A DNA stretch of 8,240 nt from Oligosphaeraceae bacterium. GTDB lineage: Bacteria > Verrucomicrobiota > Lentisphaeria > Oligosphaerales > Oligosphaeraceae. The stretch spans positions 1 to 8,240 of the forward strand of contig JAAYYJ010000136.1 in assembly GCA_012515455.1 (NCBI GenBank). The letters are read 5' to 3'. Shown here piece after piece: positions 1-6,412 of the stretch. Numbering within the stretch: the stretch's first letter is position 1; every line of letters begins with the position of its first letter. The notes below the pieces were generated by a model. The model saw only the letters and a list, made by a program, of their open reading frames with translations. It was not told where the DNA came from and searched no databases. A program made the translations under genes and the position numbers.

Positions 1-1171
1 CGAGACCGACTCCCCCACCGGTTATGCCGGGGATGCCCGGCTGGGCGGAGGCTTTGCTGCACATTATCATGGGAAGCAGAGGGTCAACGGCGAGTGGCAC
101 TCGCCGCGCCTGCTGCTGACCTTGGCCGAAACAGAGCAGGAGGTCCTGCCCGCTTATCTGCGGCAGTGTTACCAGCGCGGCTACCTGCCGCGGCCCCAGA
201 AGCGGCGAGGAGCACGGTGGTGGAAGAGCCCGATTTACTGCACCTGGCATGACCAAGTCGCACTGGCTTGCCGGGACAGCGTGGACTATCTCTCCGGCAG
301 CATGCCGGCAGCGGCGGATTTCTGCACCCAGGCCTTGACCGAGGAGTGGCTGCAGGAGCTGTGCCGGCACGATTGCCAGCCCGGGATTGTGATCCTCGAC
401 GCCGACTGGCAGGGCAACAAAAATTCTGCAGACCCCGATCCGGTGAAATGGCCTGATTTACGGGGCTGGATTGATCACTGTCATCGTCGCGGCATCAGGG
501 TCTTTCTCTGGAACAACGCCTGGGACAAGGACGGTCTGCCGGCGGACGAGTGCATTACCCGCGATGGCCTGCCGCTGTGTGCGGATATCACCAACCCCAA
601 ATATGAGCGGCGCTTCCGGGAGATGCTGCGGCGCTATTTTTCCGCGGGTGCGGATGGTCTGAATGCCGATGGCCTGAAGCTGGACGGATCGCTGAACCTT
701 CCTACCGGCCCGGGGCTGCGGAACCATGCCGACCTCTGGGGGCTGGAGCTGCAGCGCTACTACTTGCGGGTGCTGTATGAGGAGAGCAAGAAGCACAAGC
801 AGGATGTCTGCATCAGCACCTTTGTCGCACATCCCTACCTGGCGGACTGCAGCGACATGGTGCGCATCGCGGATATGTACACCACGCGGCTGACCGCGGA
901 GCGCACAATGCGGCACCGGGCCCAGGTATACCGCCAGACCATGCCGGGTTGCGTGATTGACACCGACGGGCAGATGCAATTCTATCAGCTCGATGATTAC
1001 GCCAGAATCCTGGCCGCGCAAGCCGAGGTCGGCATACCCTGTCTCTACAATGCCAAGTGGCTGCGCCGGGCGCATTTCTTCCAGCCCGCCGAATTCAGCC
1101 AGCTCACCGAAGCAGACTACCGCTTCTTCGCCAAGGTCTTCCGGGAATGGCGCCGCAAGAACGGCCTCTGA
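1..1171 (+). CDS. TIM-barrel glycoside hydrolase, GH31/GH36-like, C-terminal part (5' truncated)
   Basis: The frame is open from base 2, so the gene begins upstream of the window; 389 residues are visible. It probably hydrolyses alpha-glycosidic bonds by a retaining mechanism. Seen: the stretch WWKSPIYCTW (visible residues about 73-82) that opens the barrel, a strand with DADW (133-136), a barrel strand RVFLWNN, and GLKLDG near 224-229. Asp228 in the K-x-D motif is the likely nucleophile, by analogy with clan GH-D (GH27/31/36). RIADMY (about 288-293) is a candidate site for the acid/base Asp, which is inference. The missing N-terminal part would normally be a beta-sandwich. There is no signal peptide to judge because the start is absent. 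The gene converges on the yifB-like gene with 18 bp between them. The exact GH family and substrate cannot be decided; alpha-galactosidase and alpha-glucosidase are both possible. Confidence 0.75.
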   Translation, partial: ETDSPTGYAGDARLGGGFAAHYHGKQRVNGEWHSPRLLLTLAETEQEVLPAYLRQCYQRGYLPRPQKRRGARWWKSPIYCTWHDQVALACRDSVDYLSGSMPAAADFCTQALTEEWLQELCRHDCQPGIVILDADWQGNKNSADPDPVKWPDLRGWIDHCHRRGIRVFLWNNAWDKDGLPADECITRDGLPLCADITNPKYERRFREMLRRYFSAGADGLNADGLKLDGSLNLPTGPGLRNHADLWGLELQRYYLRVLYEESKKHKQDVCISTFVAHPYLADCSDMVRIADMYTTRLTAERTMRHRAQVYRQTMPGCVIDTDGQMQFYQLDDYARILAAQAEVGIPCLYNAKWLRRAHFFQPAEFSQLTEADYRFFAKVFREWRRKNGL

Positions 1172-1189
1172 ACCAGGCGGCGGGCAACG

Positions 1190-2749
1190 CTACTGATACC
1201 GCTGCTGATTCCGGTCCAGCGAGCGGTAGTTGACGGCTTCGGAGAGATGCTGCGGGGCGATGTCCCGGGTCTGCTCCAGGTCCGCAATCGTCCGGGCGAT
1301 GCGCAGGATGCGGTCATAGGAGCGGGGATTGATGTTCAACTGGGTGATGGCCTGGCGCAGGAAACTCAGGCACTCGCGGCTCAGGGGGCAGAATTCGTCC
1401 AGGTATTTTCCGGTCATGCTGGAATTATCCATAATGCCGGTGCTGCCGAAGCGCTCCAGCTGCCGTTTGCGTACCTGCAAGACTTTGGCCCGCAGGCTGG
1501 CGGAGCACTCGCCAGTGCGTTTGCCGGTCAGGACTTCCTGACTCACAGGGGGGACATCGATGTGCAGGTCGATGCGGTCCAGCAGCGGTCCGGAAATGCG
1601 GGCGCGGTAGTTGATGATCTGCATGGTGGTGCAGGTGCAGCGTTTGCTGTGTGAGCCGTAGTAGCCGCAGGGGCAGGGGTTCATCGCCGCAACCAGCATT
1701 ATTTTAGCCGGGAAGGTGAAGCTGCCGGCGGCTCTGGCCAAGGTGACTTCGCCGCTCTCCAGGGGCTGGCGCAGGGCTTCCAGGACATTGCGGCGGTATT
1801 CCGGCAGCTCATCCAGGAACAGAACCCCCCGGTGGGCGAGGCTGATTTCGCCTGGACGGGGGATGTTTTTGCCGCCACCGAGCAGTCCGGCGTCACTGAC
1901 CGTATGGTGCGGGGCCCGGAAGGGACGGTTGGCAATCAGTCCGACCCGGGGGTCGAGCGTGCCGGCGATGCTGTGGATTTTGGTCACCTCCAGGGCTTCA
2001 GGCAGGGTCAGCGGCGGGAGGATGCCGGGAATACGGTTGGCGATCAGGGACTTGCCCACGCCCGGCTCGCCGATCATCAGCAGATTATGGTTCCCGGCCG
2101 CCGCAATCAGCAACGCCCGTTTAGCGCTCTCCTGACCTTTCACGTCCAGGAAATCCAGGGCATTCTGCTGATTGCGTTCCAGCAACGCCTGGACATCGAC
2201 CACGGCCGGCAGCAGCCCGCGGTGTTCCCGGAAGAACACCACCGCCTCGAGCAGGTGCCTGACGCCGTACACGGTCAGCCCCGAGACCGCAGCGGCTTCA
2301 TTGGCATTTTCCTGCGGAACCAGCATCCTGGTCACCCCGATGTTCCGGGCATGCATGGCAATAGGCAGAGCGCCGGGGACGGCGCGCACTTCGCCAGTCA
2401 GGCCGAGCTCGCCGATGATCATGGTGTTGCGCAGTTCTTCCGCTTTGAAATCGCGGCCGCTGGCAATCAGGCAGAGGGCGATGGCCAGATCGAAGCAGGA
2501 GCCGCTTTTGCGCAGATCGGCCGGGGCCAGGTTGATGGTCGTGCGGCCTTCCGGCATGCGGACGCTACACTGGCTGAGGGCGGACCAGATGCGGTCGCGG
2601 CTTTCCCGGATGGAAGCATCCGGCAGGCCGATGATGGAGATCAGGTATTCCTGGTCCGGGCGGTTCTCGCTGCGCCGGTTGTTGATTTCCACTTCGACAG
2701 TGCAGACATCGACGCCATGAATGGACGCGCTCAAGGTCTTGCTGATCAT
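1190..2749 (-). CDS. yifB: YifB/ComM family Mg-chelatase-like AAA+ ATPase
   Basis: This is a 519-residue cytosolic ATPase, close to the family's usual length of about 505-510. Domains in order: an N-terminal Lon-protease-like/ChlI domain (about 20-142, with GELGLTGEVRAVPGALP at 113-129), then the Mg-chelatase AAA+ core with Walker A GEPGVGKS (227-234), Walker B VLFLDE (309-314), the family zinc-finger-like segment CPCGYYG...KRCTC (359-373), RISGPLLDRIDLHIDVP (384-400), and a C-terminal helical Mg-chelatase domain (about 425-510) with the RSYDRILRIARTIADL signature. In Vibrio and Haemophilus, ComM is a hexameric helicase that promotes branch migration during natural transformation; in other bacteria the role is less clear. 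The frame is open further upstream to 2842, but the ATG at 2749 follows GGGAGG by 4 nt and gives the family-typical MISKxxSA start. ATG 2752 is too close to the Shine-Dalgarno. No competence genes are visible nearby. Confidence 0.95.
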   Translation of the reverse strand: MISKTLSASIHGVDVCTVEVEINNRRSENRPDQEYLISIIGLPDASIRESRDRIWSALSQCSVRMPEGRTTINLAPADLRKSGSCFDLAIALCLIASGRDFKAEELRNTMIIGELGLTGEVRAVPGALPIAMHARNIGVTRMLVPQENANEAAAVSGLTVYGVRHLLEAVVFFREHRGLLPAVVDVQALLERNQQNALDFLDVKGQESAKRALLIAAAGNHNLLMIGEPGVGKSLIANRIPGILPPLTLPEALEVTKIHSIAGTLDPRVGLIANRPFRAPHHTVSDAGLLGGGKNIPRPGEISLAHRGVLFLDELPEYRRNVLEALRQPLESGEVTLARAAGSFTFPAKIMLVAAMNPCPCGYYGSHSKRCTCTTMQIINYRARISGPLLDRIDLHIDVPPVSQEVLTGKRTGECSASLRAKVLQVRKRQLERFGSTGIMDNSSMTGKYLDEFCPLSRECLSFLRQAITQLNINPRSYDRILRIARTIADLEQTRDIAPQHLSEAVNYRSLDRNQQRYQ

Positions 2750-2753
2750 CATG

Positions 2754-2759
2754 CCTCCC
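2754..2759 (-). promoter_or_regulatory. Ribosome binding site of the yifB-like gene
   Basis: On the minus strand GGGAGG lies 1 nt before ATG 2752 and 4 nt before ATG 2749. The spacing favours 2749 as the start and argues against the longer reading that begins at 2842. Confidence 0.6.
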
Positions 2760-2804
2760 GGGCTGGCAGTTGGGCTTGCGGTCAAGTTTCCGCCGATACT
2801 ATAA

Positions 2805-2818
2805 CGCTGCCGGCAGCG
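2805..2818. repeat. 14-bp perfect palindrome upstream of yifB
   Basis: CGCTGCCGGCAGCG is fully self-complementary. It lies about 55 bp upstream of the yifB start, directly next to a TATAGT sequence on the minus strand (2803-2798). It could be an operator or an mRNA hairpin in the leader. In GC-rich DNA such palindromes also occur by chance, so no function is asserted. Confidence 0.35.
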
Positions 2819-2831
2819 GTGCTGCGCCCGG

Positions 2832-2859
2832 GTGATAAACAATCATTCTGAAGTAACAA
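2832..2859 (-). promoter_or_regulatory. Candidate sigma70 promoter for yifB
   Basis: On the minus strand TTGTTA (2859-2854) is followed after 16 nt by TATCAC (2837-2832), each matching four of six consensus bases. It would give a leader of about 75 nt containing the 14-bp palindrome. The match is weak; an alternative -10, TATAGT at 2803-2798, has no matching -35. Confidence 0.25.
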
Positions 2860-2881
2860 GCATTCTCGTGCAGGCATGGAG

Positions 2882-2928
2882 ATTCCCGCCGGGGAAGCCC
2901 GGCGCGGCGGGAATTGCCTGCGCCGGGC
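2882..2928. terminator. Two interleaved GC-rich hairpins after the three-module Fe-S gene
   Basis: ATTCCCGCC (2882-2890) pairs with GGCGGGAAT (2906-2914), and GCCCGGCGC (2897-2905) pairs with GCGCCGGGC (2920-2928). Both are perfect 9-bp stems. Because one arm of each lies in the loop of the other, they form alternative structures or a pseudoknot. They begin 17 bp past the stop of the minus-strand gene, where a terminator is expected. No T-run follows on the minus strand, so this is not a canonical intrinsic terminator; it may stabilise the 3' end or block exonucleases. Confidence 0.45.
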
Positions 2929-2945
2929 CGGGGGCGGTTTACGGA

Positions 2946-5240
2946 TCAGTCGGTCTGAGTGCGGGTGTAGGGGCAGGCCATCACGCACATTTCCGAGGAG
3001 CAGGGCCGGACGCGGAGGATGGGGTCCCGTTTGGTCATGGCCTCGGCCAGGGCTGCGGGGGTGATGTCCTCCGGCGGCGGCACATCGGTCTTGGAGCCGG
3101 TCCACTGCTGTCCTTCGGCAGCGACCAGTCCGAAGCGGATGGCCCAGTCGCAGCGTTTCTGCTCGACGATATTGAAGCTCAGGGTCTGGCCCTCGAGATT
3201 AAGCTGGGCGAGTCCCTTGAAGGCTTTGACTGTGCAATGTTCGAGGCAGCGGTTGCAGTCCTGGCACTTGCGGCGCAGCGTCTGCAGGTCGGCGAGCTGA
3301 TCTTCCTGCAGTTCACAGTCGACCACGATGGTGACAAAGCGGACATTGGTGCCGTATTCGGGGGTATTGATGAAACCGCCTTTGGTCAGGGTCCCCAGGC
3401 CGGCGCAGACCGCGCTGATGCGGTTGGCGAAGATATTCGGCTGCAGTCCGCGGGGGTTGGCGGAGCAGGAGGCGGTATTTTCCAGGTCGTTCAGGGCATA
3501 GGCCTGGATGCCCCAGGCGCTGAGGCGCTGAATCAGGCGCAAGGCCGCGTAATTCAGCAGATTGCGGCTTTCGTACTGAGCGAAGGTATAGGGACCGACG
3601 GCTTCCGCCGGGCGGCGCCCCAGGCATTCGCTGCTCTCGAGCGGGGTTCGGATGCCCAGCACAATCACGCTGCGGGCACCGGCCAGGTGCTCTTCCGGGG
3701 TATGCAGACGCCGCAGGCGTGTTTTGACCTCGACCGTCGAGCTCAGCCAGAGGGAGCCAGTCTCAGTGATGTCCAGGACCTCCTGCTGGTCCAGGTCTTT
3801 CCTGATGCTCTCAACGGCACGGCTGACGCGCTGGCTGCTGCTGATCCCGACCAGGTCGGCGCCGAATTCGCAGGCGAGCTTCTTGACTATGCCCGTCAAG
3901 TTGAGCTGGGACGGCTGTGGGGGCTGTTCGGCGCAGACTGCCAGCGGGGCCAGTGCTGCGCTGGTCAGGGTGAAACCGAGAGCCTGGTGGTCGGGCTGGC
4001 CGAAGAGCTTGGTAGCTTCGGCGATGACGCAGTCCATGGCCGGTACCGCGCTTTCCCGCAGGTTGCGACCCAGGAAATAGGGCGCGGCGCTGTAACCGAG
4101 TTTCTCCAGTCCGGCGGCGTAGTAGAACGCACCGTGATTCATGATATATCCTGCGGCCTGGTGGAAATTGGTGCTGTTTTCCAGGGCGCTGCCGGTGGGC
4201 TTGGCGACCTGGAAGAAGATGATGGAGCGGGCGTCGGGCAGCAGCGGCTTGAGGTCGATGCCGCGGCTGTTCCAGTCATCCAGGTTCTGGATCACGATTT
4301 GGCTGGCGCCGTAGGCCAGGGCGTTGGCCAGCAGCTGCTGCTGGATGCCGCGGTCGGGATTGGGCCGGCTGGGGATGGTGCTCTTCTTCCGGATTGGTGC
4401 ACTGGAGTACTCTTTGTTCCAGCTGCGTTTATCGCGGGGGAGGCAGTATTTGATGCAGCAGCCCATGGTGCCGCCGCGCATGCCCAGTTCTTTCAGCTTG
4501 TCCAGAATGACCTGCTCGTTGACGACCGGGGGGATTTCTGCTTCGGAATTCAGGCCGAAGTGTTCCGACCAGGCACAGCGCCAGAGGTTCTTCTTGGCAA
4601 ACGTATAGGTGTGCCCTTCAATGGCAAGCGAGACCGTGCCCTGCACTTCCTGAGTGGTGGCATAGGCGCAGCAGTGCTCCAGGCATTGCCCGCAGCGGTC
4701 GCAGAGGGTGTTTCCGGGCAGCAGCGGGTCGGGGGTCAGGGGGGCGTCGGTAATGATGGACACGAAGCGGTTGCGGGGGCCGTATTCGGGGGACATAGCG
4801 ATGCCGCTGTAGCCCATTTCGGTCAAGCCGGCGCAGACTGAGGCGTAGATATGGGACATATCGGGGGCGAAAGTTGAGTCCAGGCCTTTGTATTCGCGGT
4901 AGCGCCAGATATTGCTGGCGGTGATGGGGATGGCCTTGTATCCCTGGTCTTCCAGAAACCGGGCCAAGTTATAGGATATGACATCGAGCTGGGTATTCAT
5001 AAAATACTGATAGGAATAGGAACCCTGCTGGTGCGGGCTGCCTTCTCCGCCGATTTCAATCATCCCGTCAGTGTGGTGGATGGCGCAGACGATGACCGAT
5101 TTACCCTCCGGCATCAACCCGGGGGGGCTCATCAGCAGGGGGGCGTTGGCCCAGCGTTCGATATTGGCGACACCGACCATGTCGGCGCCGAGACTGAAGG
5201 CTTTCTGCTTGGTCAAGGCGGTAAGTAACTGACTCATCAT
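2946..5240 (-). CDS. Three-module reductive-dehalogenase-like 4Fe-4S protein
   Basis: This 764-residue protein has no signal peptide or membrane segment, so it is probably cytosolic. Three related modules are visible. Module 1 (about 1-285) has FSLGADMVGVAN, then SPEYGPRNRFV (150-160), a first cluster motif C180-x2-C183-x2-C186-x3-C190, then C222, C261/C262 and C266. Module 2 (about 296-435) matches the first half (AYGASQIVIQN, LGYSAAPY) and stops just where the cysteine motif should begin. Module 3 (about 449-764) repeats the whole: FGADLVGIS, TPEYGTNVRFV (626-636), C659-x2-C662-x2-C665-x3-C669, then C697, C747, C752 and C756-Pro. The PEYG-x-x-x-RF signature followed by the ferredoxin-like motif resembles RdhA-type reductases and distantly QueG. 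A redox role, perhaps with a corrinoid, is inferred; the substrate is unknown. The start at 5240 (or Met2 at 5237) follows AGGAG. The gene lies 31 bp behind iclR, probably in the same operon. Confidence 0.8.
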   Translation of the reverse strand: MMSQLLTALTKQKAFSLGADMVGVANIERWANAPLLMSPPGLMPEGKSVIVCAIHHTDGMIEIGGEGSPHQQGSYSYQYFMNTQLDVISYNLARFLEDQGYKAIPITASNIWRYREYKGLDSTFAPDMSHIYASVCAGLTEMGYSGIAMSPEYGPRNRFVSIITDAPLTPDPLLPGNTLCDRCGQCLEHCCAYATTQEVQGTVSLAIEGHTYTFAKKNLWRCAWSEHFGLNSEAEIPPVVNEQVILDKLKELGMRGGTMGCCIKYCLPRDKRSWNKEYSSAPIRKKSTIPSRPNPDRGIQQQLLANALAYGASQIVIQNLDDWNSRGIDLKPLLPDARSIIFFQVAKPTGSALENSTNFHQAAGYIMNHGAFYYAAGLEKLGYSAAPYFLGRNLRESAVPAMDCVIAEATKLFGQPDHQALGFTLTSAALAPLAVCAEQPPQPSQLNLTGIVKKLACEFGADLVGISSSQRVSRAVESIRKDLDQQEVLDITETGSLWLSSTVEVKTRLRRLHTPEEHLAGARSVIVLGIRTPLESSECLGRRPAEAVGPYTFAQYESRNLLNYAALRLIQRLSAWGIQAYALNDLENTASCSANPRGLQPNIFANRISAVCAGLGTLTKGGFINTPEYGTNVRFVTIVVDCELQEDQLADLQTLRRKCQDCNRCLEHCTVKAFKGLAQLNLEGQTLSFNIVEQKRCDWAIRFGLVAAEGQQWTGSKTDVPPPEDITPAALAEAMTKRDPILRVRPCSSEMCVMACPYTRTQTD

Positions 5241-5244
5241 TCTT

Positions 5245-5249
5245 CTCCT
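5245..5249 (-). promoter_or_regulatory. Ribosome binding site of the three-module Fe-S gene
   Basis: AGGAG on the minus strand lies 4 nt before ATG 5240 and 7 nt before ATG 5237, so either Met of the MM start can be used. It sits in the 31-bp gap after the iclR stop, which supports separate translation from a shared transcript. Confidence 0.65.
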
Positions 5250-5271
5250 AGTTGAATAGGGCGGGGAAAAA

Positions 5272-6123
5272 TCAATCGGAATTGCGCCGGCTGTCCTCGG
5301 CGGCAGGCGCAGCCGCAGTGGCCAGCTCTTCTGCAGTGGGAGTCTCCAGGGCGGCAGAGAGTTCTGCCGCCCCCTGCCGCAGCAGGGCGAACATCGCCTG
5401 GTCAGCTGCAGGCTTATGCCGGAATTGGGGGAAATGAATGCCCAATGCCCCCAGCAACTGCTGCCGGCCCGTGTACACCGGCACAGCGGCGGAACAAACC
5501 TGGGCCGTGAAATTGCAGCTCAACCCCTGCTGCCGAATCTGGCCCAAGGCCGCCTGCAGTTCCTGGAGGCGGCCGATGCCGGGCCAGGAATCAGAGTCCG
5601 GCAGGCCGTAATGCTGGCAGATCAGCGCGAGCTCCGGAGCAGAGCAGCAGGCCGCCAGTATCTTGCCGGTCACCGTGCTCCAGATACTCATGCTTTCCGG
5701 CTCCAGCCGGATCAGATCAACCTGGATCTCCTGACCGCCGCTGGCCCGGGCTACCACCCGGCGACGCCCGTTCAGCAGGGTCGCAAAAACCACAGCCTCC
5801 CCAGTGCGGGCCGCCAAACTGCCCAGAACCGACCGGAACAGGCCGCTGTGATAGCCAGACAGACTCAGGGCACGCCCGAATTGACGCAACTTCCAGCCCC
5901 CGCGATAAATGCCCGAGCCGCTGTTCTCAGCATAACCGCACAGGCACAGGGTCTTCAATAAATTGTGCGCCGTGCTGCGCTTCAAGCCCATCTGAACACT
6001 GATCTCACTTAGAGACAGACCAGCACCATCCGGAGCAAAACTGATGAGCTCCAAAATGGACAGACCCTTGCGCAAGGCTTGTACCGGCGCACGCAAGGTG
6101 ATATCGACATCCTCTTCTTTCAT
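5272..6123 (-). CDS. IclR-family transcriptional regulator
   Basis: This is a 283-residue cytosolic DNA-binding protein. Residues about 12-80 form the winged helix-turn-helix: ALRKGLSILELI, LSLSEISVQMGLKRSTAHNLLKTL as the recognition part, and a wing ending in GWKLRQFG. Residues about 90-260 form the GAF-like effector domain, with the typical VTGKILAA (151-158) and SAAVPVYTGRQQLLGALGIH (211-230). An Ala/Glu-rich tail (about 258-283) is longer than usual and looks disordered. IclR proteins bind a small metabolite and control adjacent catabolic operons and often themselves. Here the gene precedes the three-module Fe-S gene in one direction and diverges from the single-module Fe-S gene, so both are likely targets. 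No clear Shine-Dalgarno precedes ATG 6123, but no other Met occurs before the HTH. The effector is unknown. Confidence 0.93.
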   Translation of the reverse strand: MKEEDVDITLRAPVQALRKGLSILELISFAPDGAGLSLSEISVQMGLKRSTAHNLLKTLCLCGYAENSGSGIYRGGWKLRQFGRALSLSGYHSGLFRSVLGSLAARTGEAVVFATLLNGRRRVVARASGGQEIQVDLIRLEPESMSIWSTVTGKILAACCSAPELALICQHYGLPDSDSWPGIGRLQELQAALGQIRQQGLSCNFTAQVCSAAVPVYTGRQQLLGALGIHFPQFRHKPAADQAMFALLRQGAAELSAALETPTAEELATAAAPAAEDSRRNSD

Positions 6124-6142
6124 TATTATTGAACCGAGTTCT

Positions 6143-6155
6143 GTTATTTAGTAAC
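6143..6155. promoter_or_regulatory. Candidate operator overlapping the iclR transcription start
   Basis: GTTATTTAGTAAC is a 13-bp near-palindrome with matching GTTA/TAAC arms. It lies 20-32 bp upstream of the iclR start and just downstream of the -10 element at 6162-6167, where a repressor would block initiation. Autoregulation by the IclR protein is plausible but inferred. Confidence 0.4.
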
Positions 6156-6161
6156 GGCAAG

Positions 6162-6190
6162 AATATAAGCATAGATCTTACGATTGCCAA
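6162..6190 (-). promoter_or_regulatory. Sigma70-type promoter for the iclR operon
   Basis: On the minus strand TTGGCA (6190-6185) and TATATT (6167-6162) are separated by exactly 17 nt, each matching five of six consensus bases. Transcription would begin near 6155, giving a leader of about 32 nt to ATG 6123. This is the best promoter match in the window. Confidence 0.6.
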
Positions 6191-6198
6191 TGCGGTGG

Positions 6199-6275
6199 GG
6201 ATTTTTTCTGTTTTTGGCCAGTGTTTGTGATAGGTTTGGTTTTTTGGCGACGTTTTGGGGGTTAAAAAGAGGTTG
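6199..6275. other. G/T-rich divergent spacer with T-tracts and an 8-bp direct repeat
   Basis: Part of the 289-bp gap between the divergent genes. The plus strand is almost free of C and carries T-tracts at 6202-6207, 6211-6215, 6240-6245 and 6253-6256. TTTTTGGC occurs at 6211-6218 and 6241-6248, 30 bp apart or about three helical turns. This may be intrinsically bent DNA or a protein-binding region lying upstream of both promoters. No gene is supported here. Confidence 0.4.
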
Positions 6276-6279
6276 TCAT

Positions 6280-6307
6280 TTGCATCTTGGTCGGGCTGTG
6301 ATATTTT
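6280..6307 (+). promoter_or_regulatory. Weak candidate promoter for the single-module Fe-S gene
   Basis: TTGCAT (6280-6285) and TATTTT (6302-6307) are 16 nt apart; the -35 is poor and the -10 matches four of six bases. TTGTCA at 6273-6278 is a better -35 but spaced too far (about 20 nt) from the -10. A weak promoter of this kind often needs an activator. If real, the leader would be about 100 nt. Confidence 0.25.
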
Positions 6308-6318
6308 AGGCGGTTGCT

Positions 6319-6346
6319 CAGAGGCGGTCTGCACTGCGGTTGCAGT
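6319..6346 (+). other. Two small stem-loops in the leader of the single-module Fe-S gene
   Basis: CAGA (6319-6322) pairs with TCTG (6328-6331), and ACTGC (6333-6337) pairs with GCAGT (6342-6346) around a GGTT tetraloop. Both are short and could arise by chance, but they lie back to back and precede the stronger hairpin at 6365-6384. No known riboswitch class is recognised. Confidence 0.25.
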
Positions 6347-6364
6347 CTGACTTGTGGTTACGCT

Positions 6365-6384
6365 GCATTTGCCTTTGCAAATGC
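6365..6384. promoter_or_regulatory. Perfect 8-bp inverted repeat, operator or leader hairpin
   Basis: GCATTTGC and GCAAATGC (6365-6372 and 6377-6384) flank a CTTT loop, ending 28 bp before the start codon at 6413. The half-site CATTTGC recurs at 6277-6283, beside the candidate -35. This pattern fits a dimeric regulator, possibly the divergent IclR protein; an RNA hairpin in the leader is the alternative. Confidence 0.5.
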
Positions 6385-6399
6385 CGGAAAATTCATGAC

Positions 6400-6405
6400 A
6401 GGGGG
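6400..6405 (+). promoter_or_regulatory. Ribosome binding site of the single-module Fe-S gene
   Basis: AGGGGG lies 7 nt before ATG 6413, which supports that start over ATG 6395 and over the TTG at 6314, whose extra residues look unlike the family and would overlap the inverted repeat. Confidence 0.55.
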
Positions 6406-6412
6406 CGTTTTG

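Noticed and set aside
458..1075. A minus-strand open frame (205 codons) opposite the glycosidase
   Set aside because: No start signal or domain is evident, and the plus frame carries the KLD nucleophile motif and continuous barrel strands.
1832..2851. A plus-strand open frame (339 codons) opposite yifB
   Set aside because: The minus strand encodes an unmistakable YifB protein with Walker motifs; this frame is a compositional shadow.
2832..4841. A long plus-strand open frame (669 codons) opposite the three-module Fe-S gene
   Set aside because: Its translation is Gly/Ala/Val-rich with no recognisable domain, and it mirrors a minus-strand gene with clear cysteine motifs and a good ribosome binding site. 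Long antisense frames are common in GC-rich DNA.
6211..6230. A sigma54 promoter
   Set aside because: A GG pair is present at 6216-6217 but no GC pair lies at the required distance.
6005..6334. A minus-strand frame running from the control region into iclR
   Set aside because: It overlaps the iclR HTH in another frame, includes low-complexity translation of the T-tracts, and has no ribosome binding site.
6308..6412. A cobalamin riboswitch in the leader of the single-module Fe-S gene
   Set aside because: The leader is only about 100 nt, too short for the class, and no B12-box-like sequence is seen.
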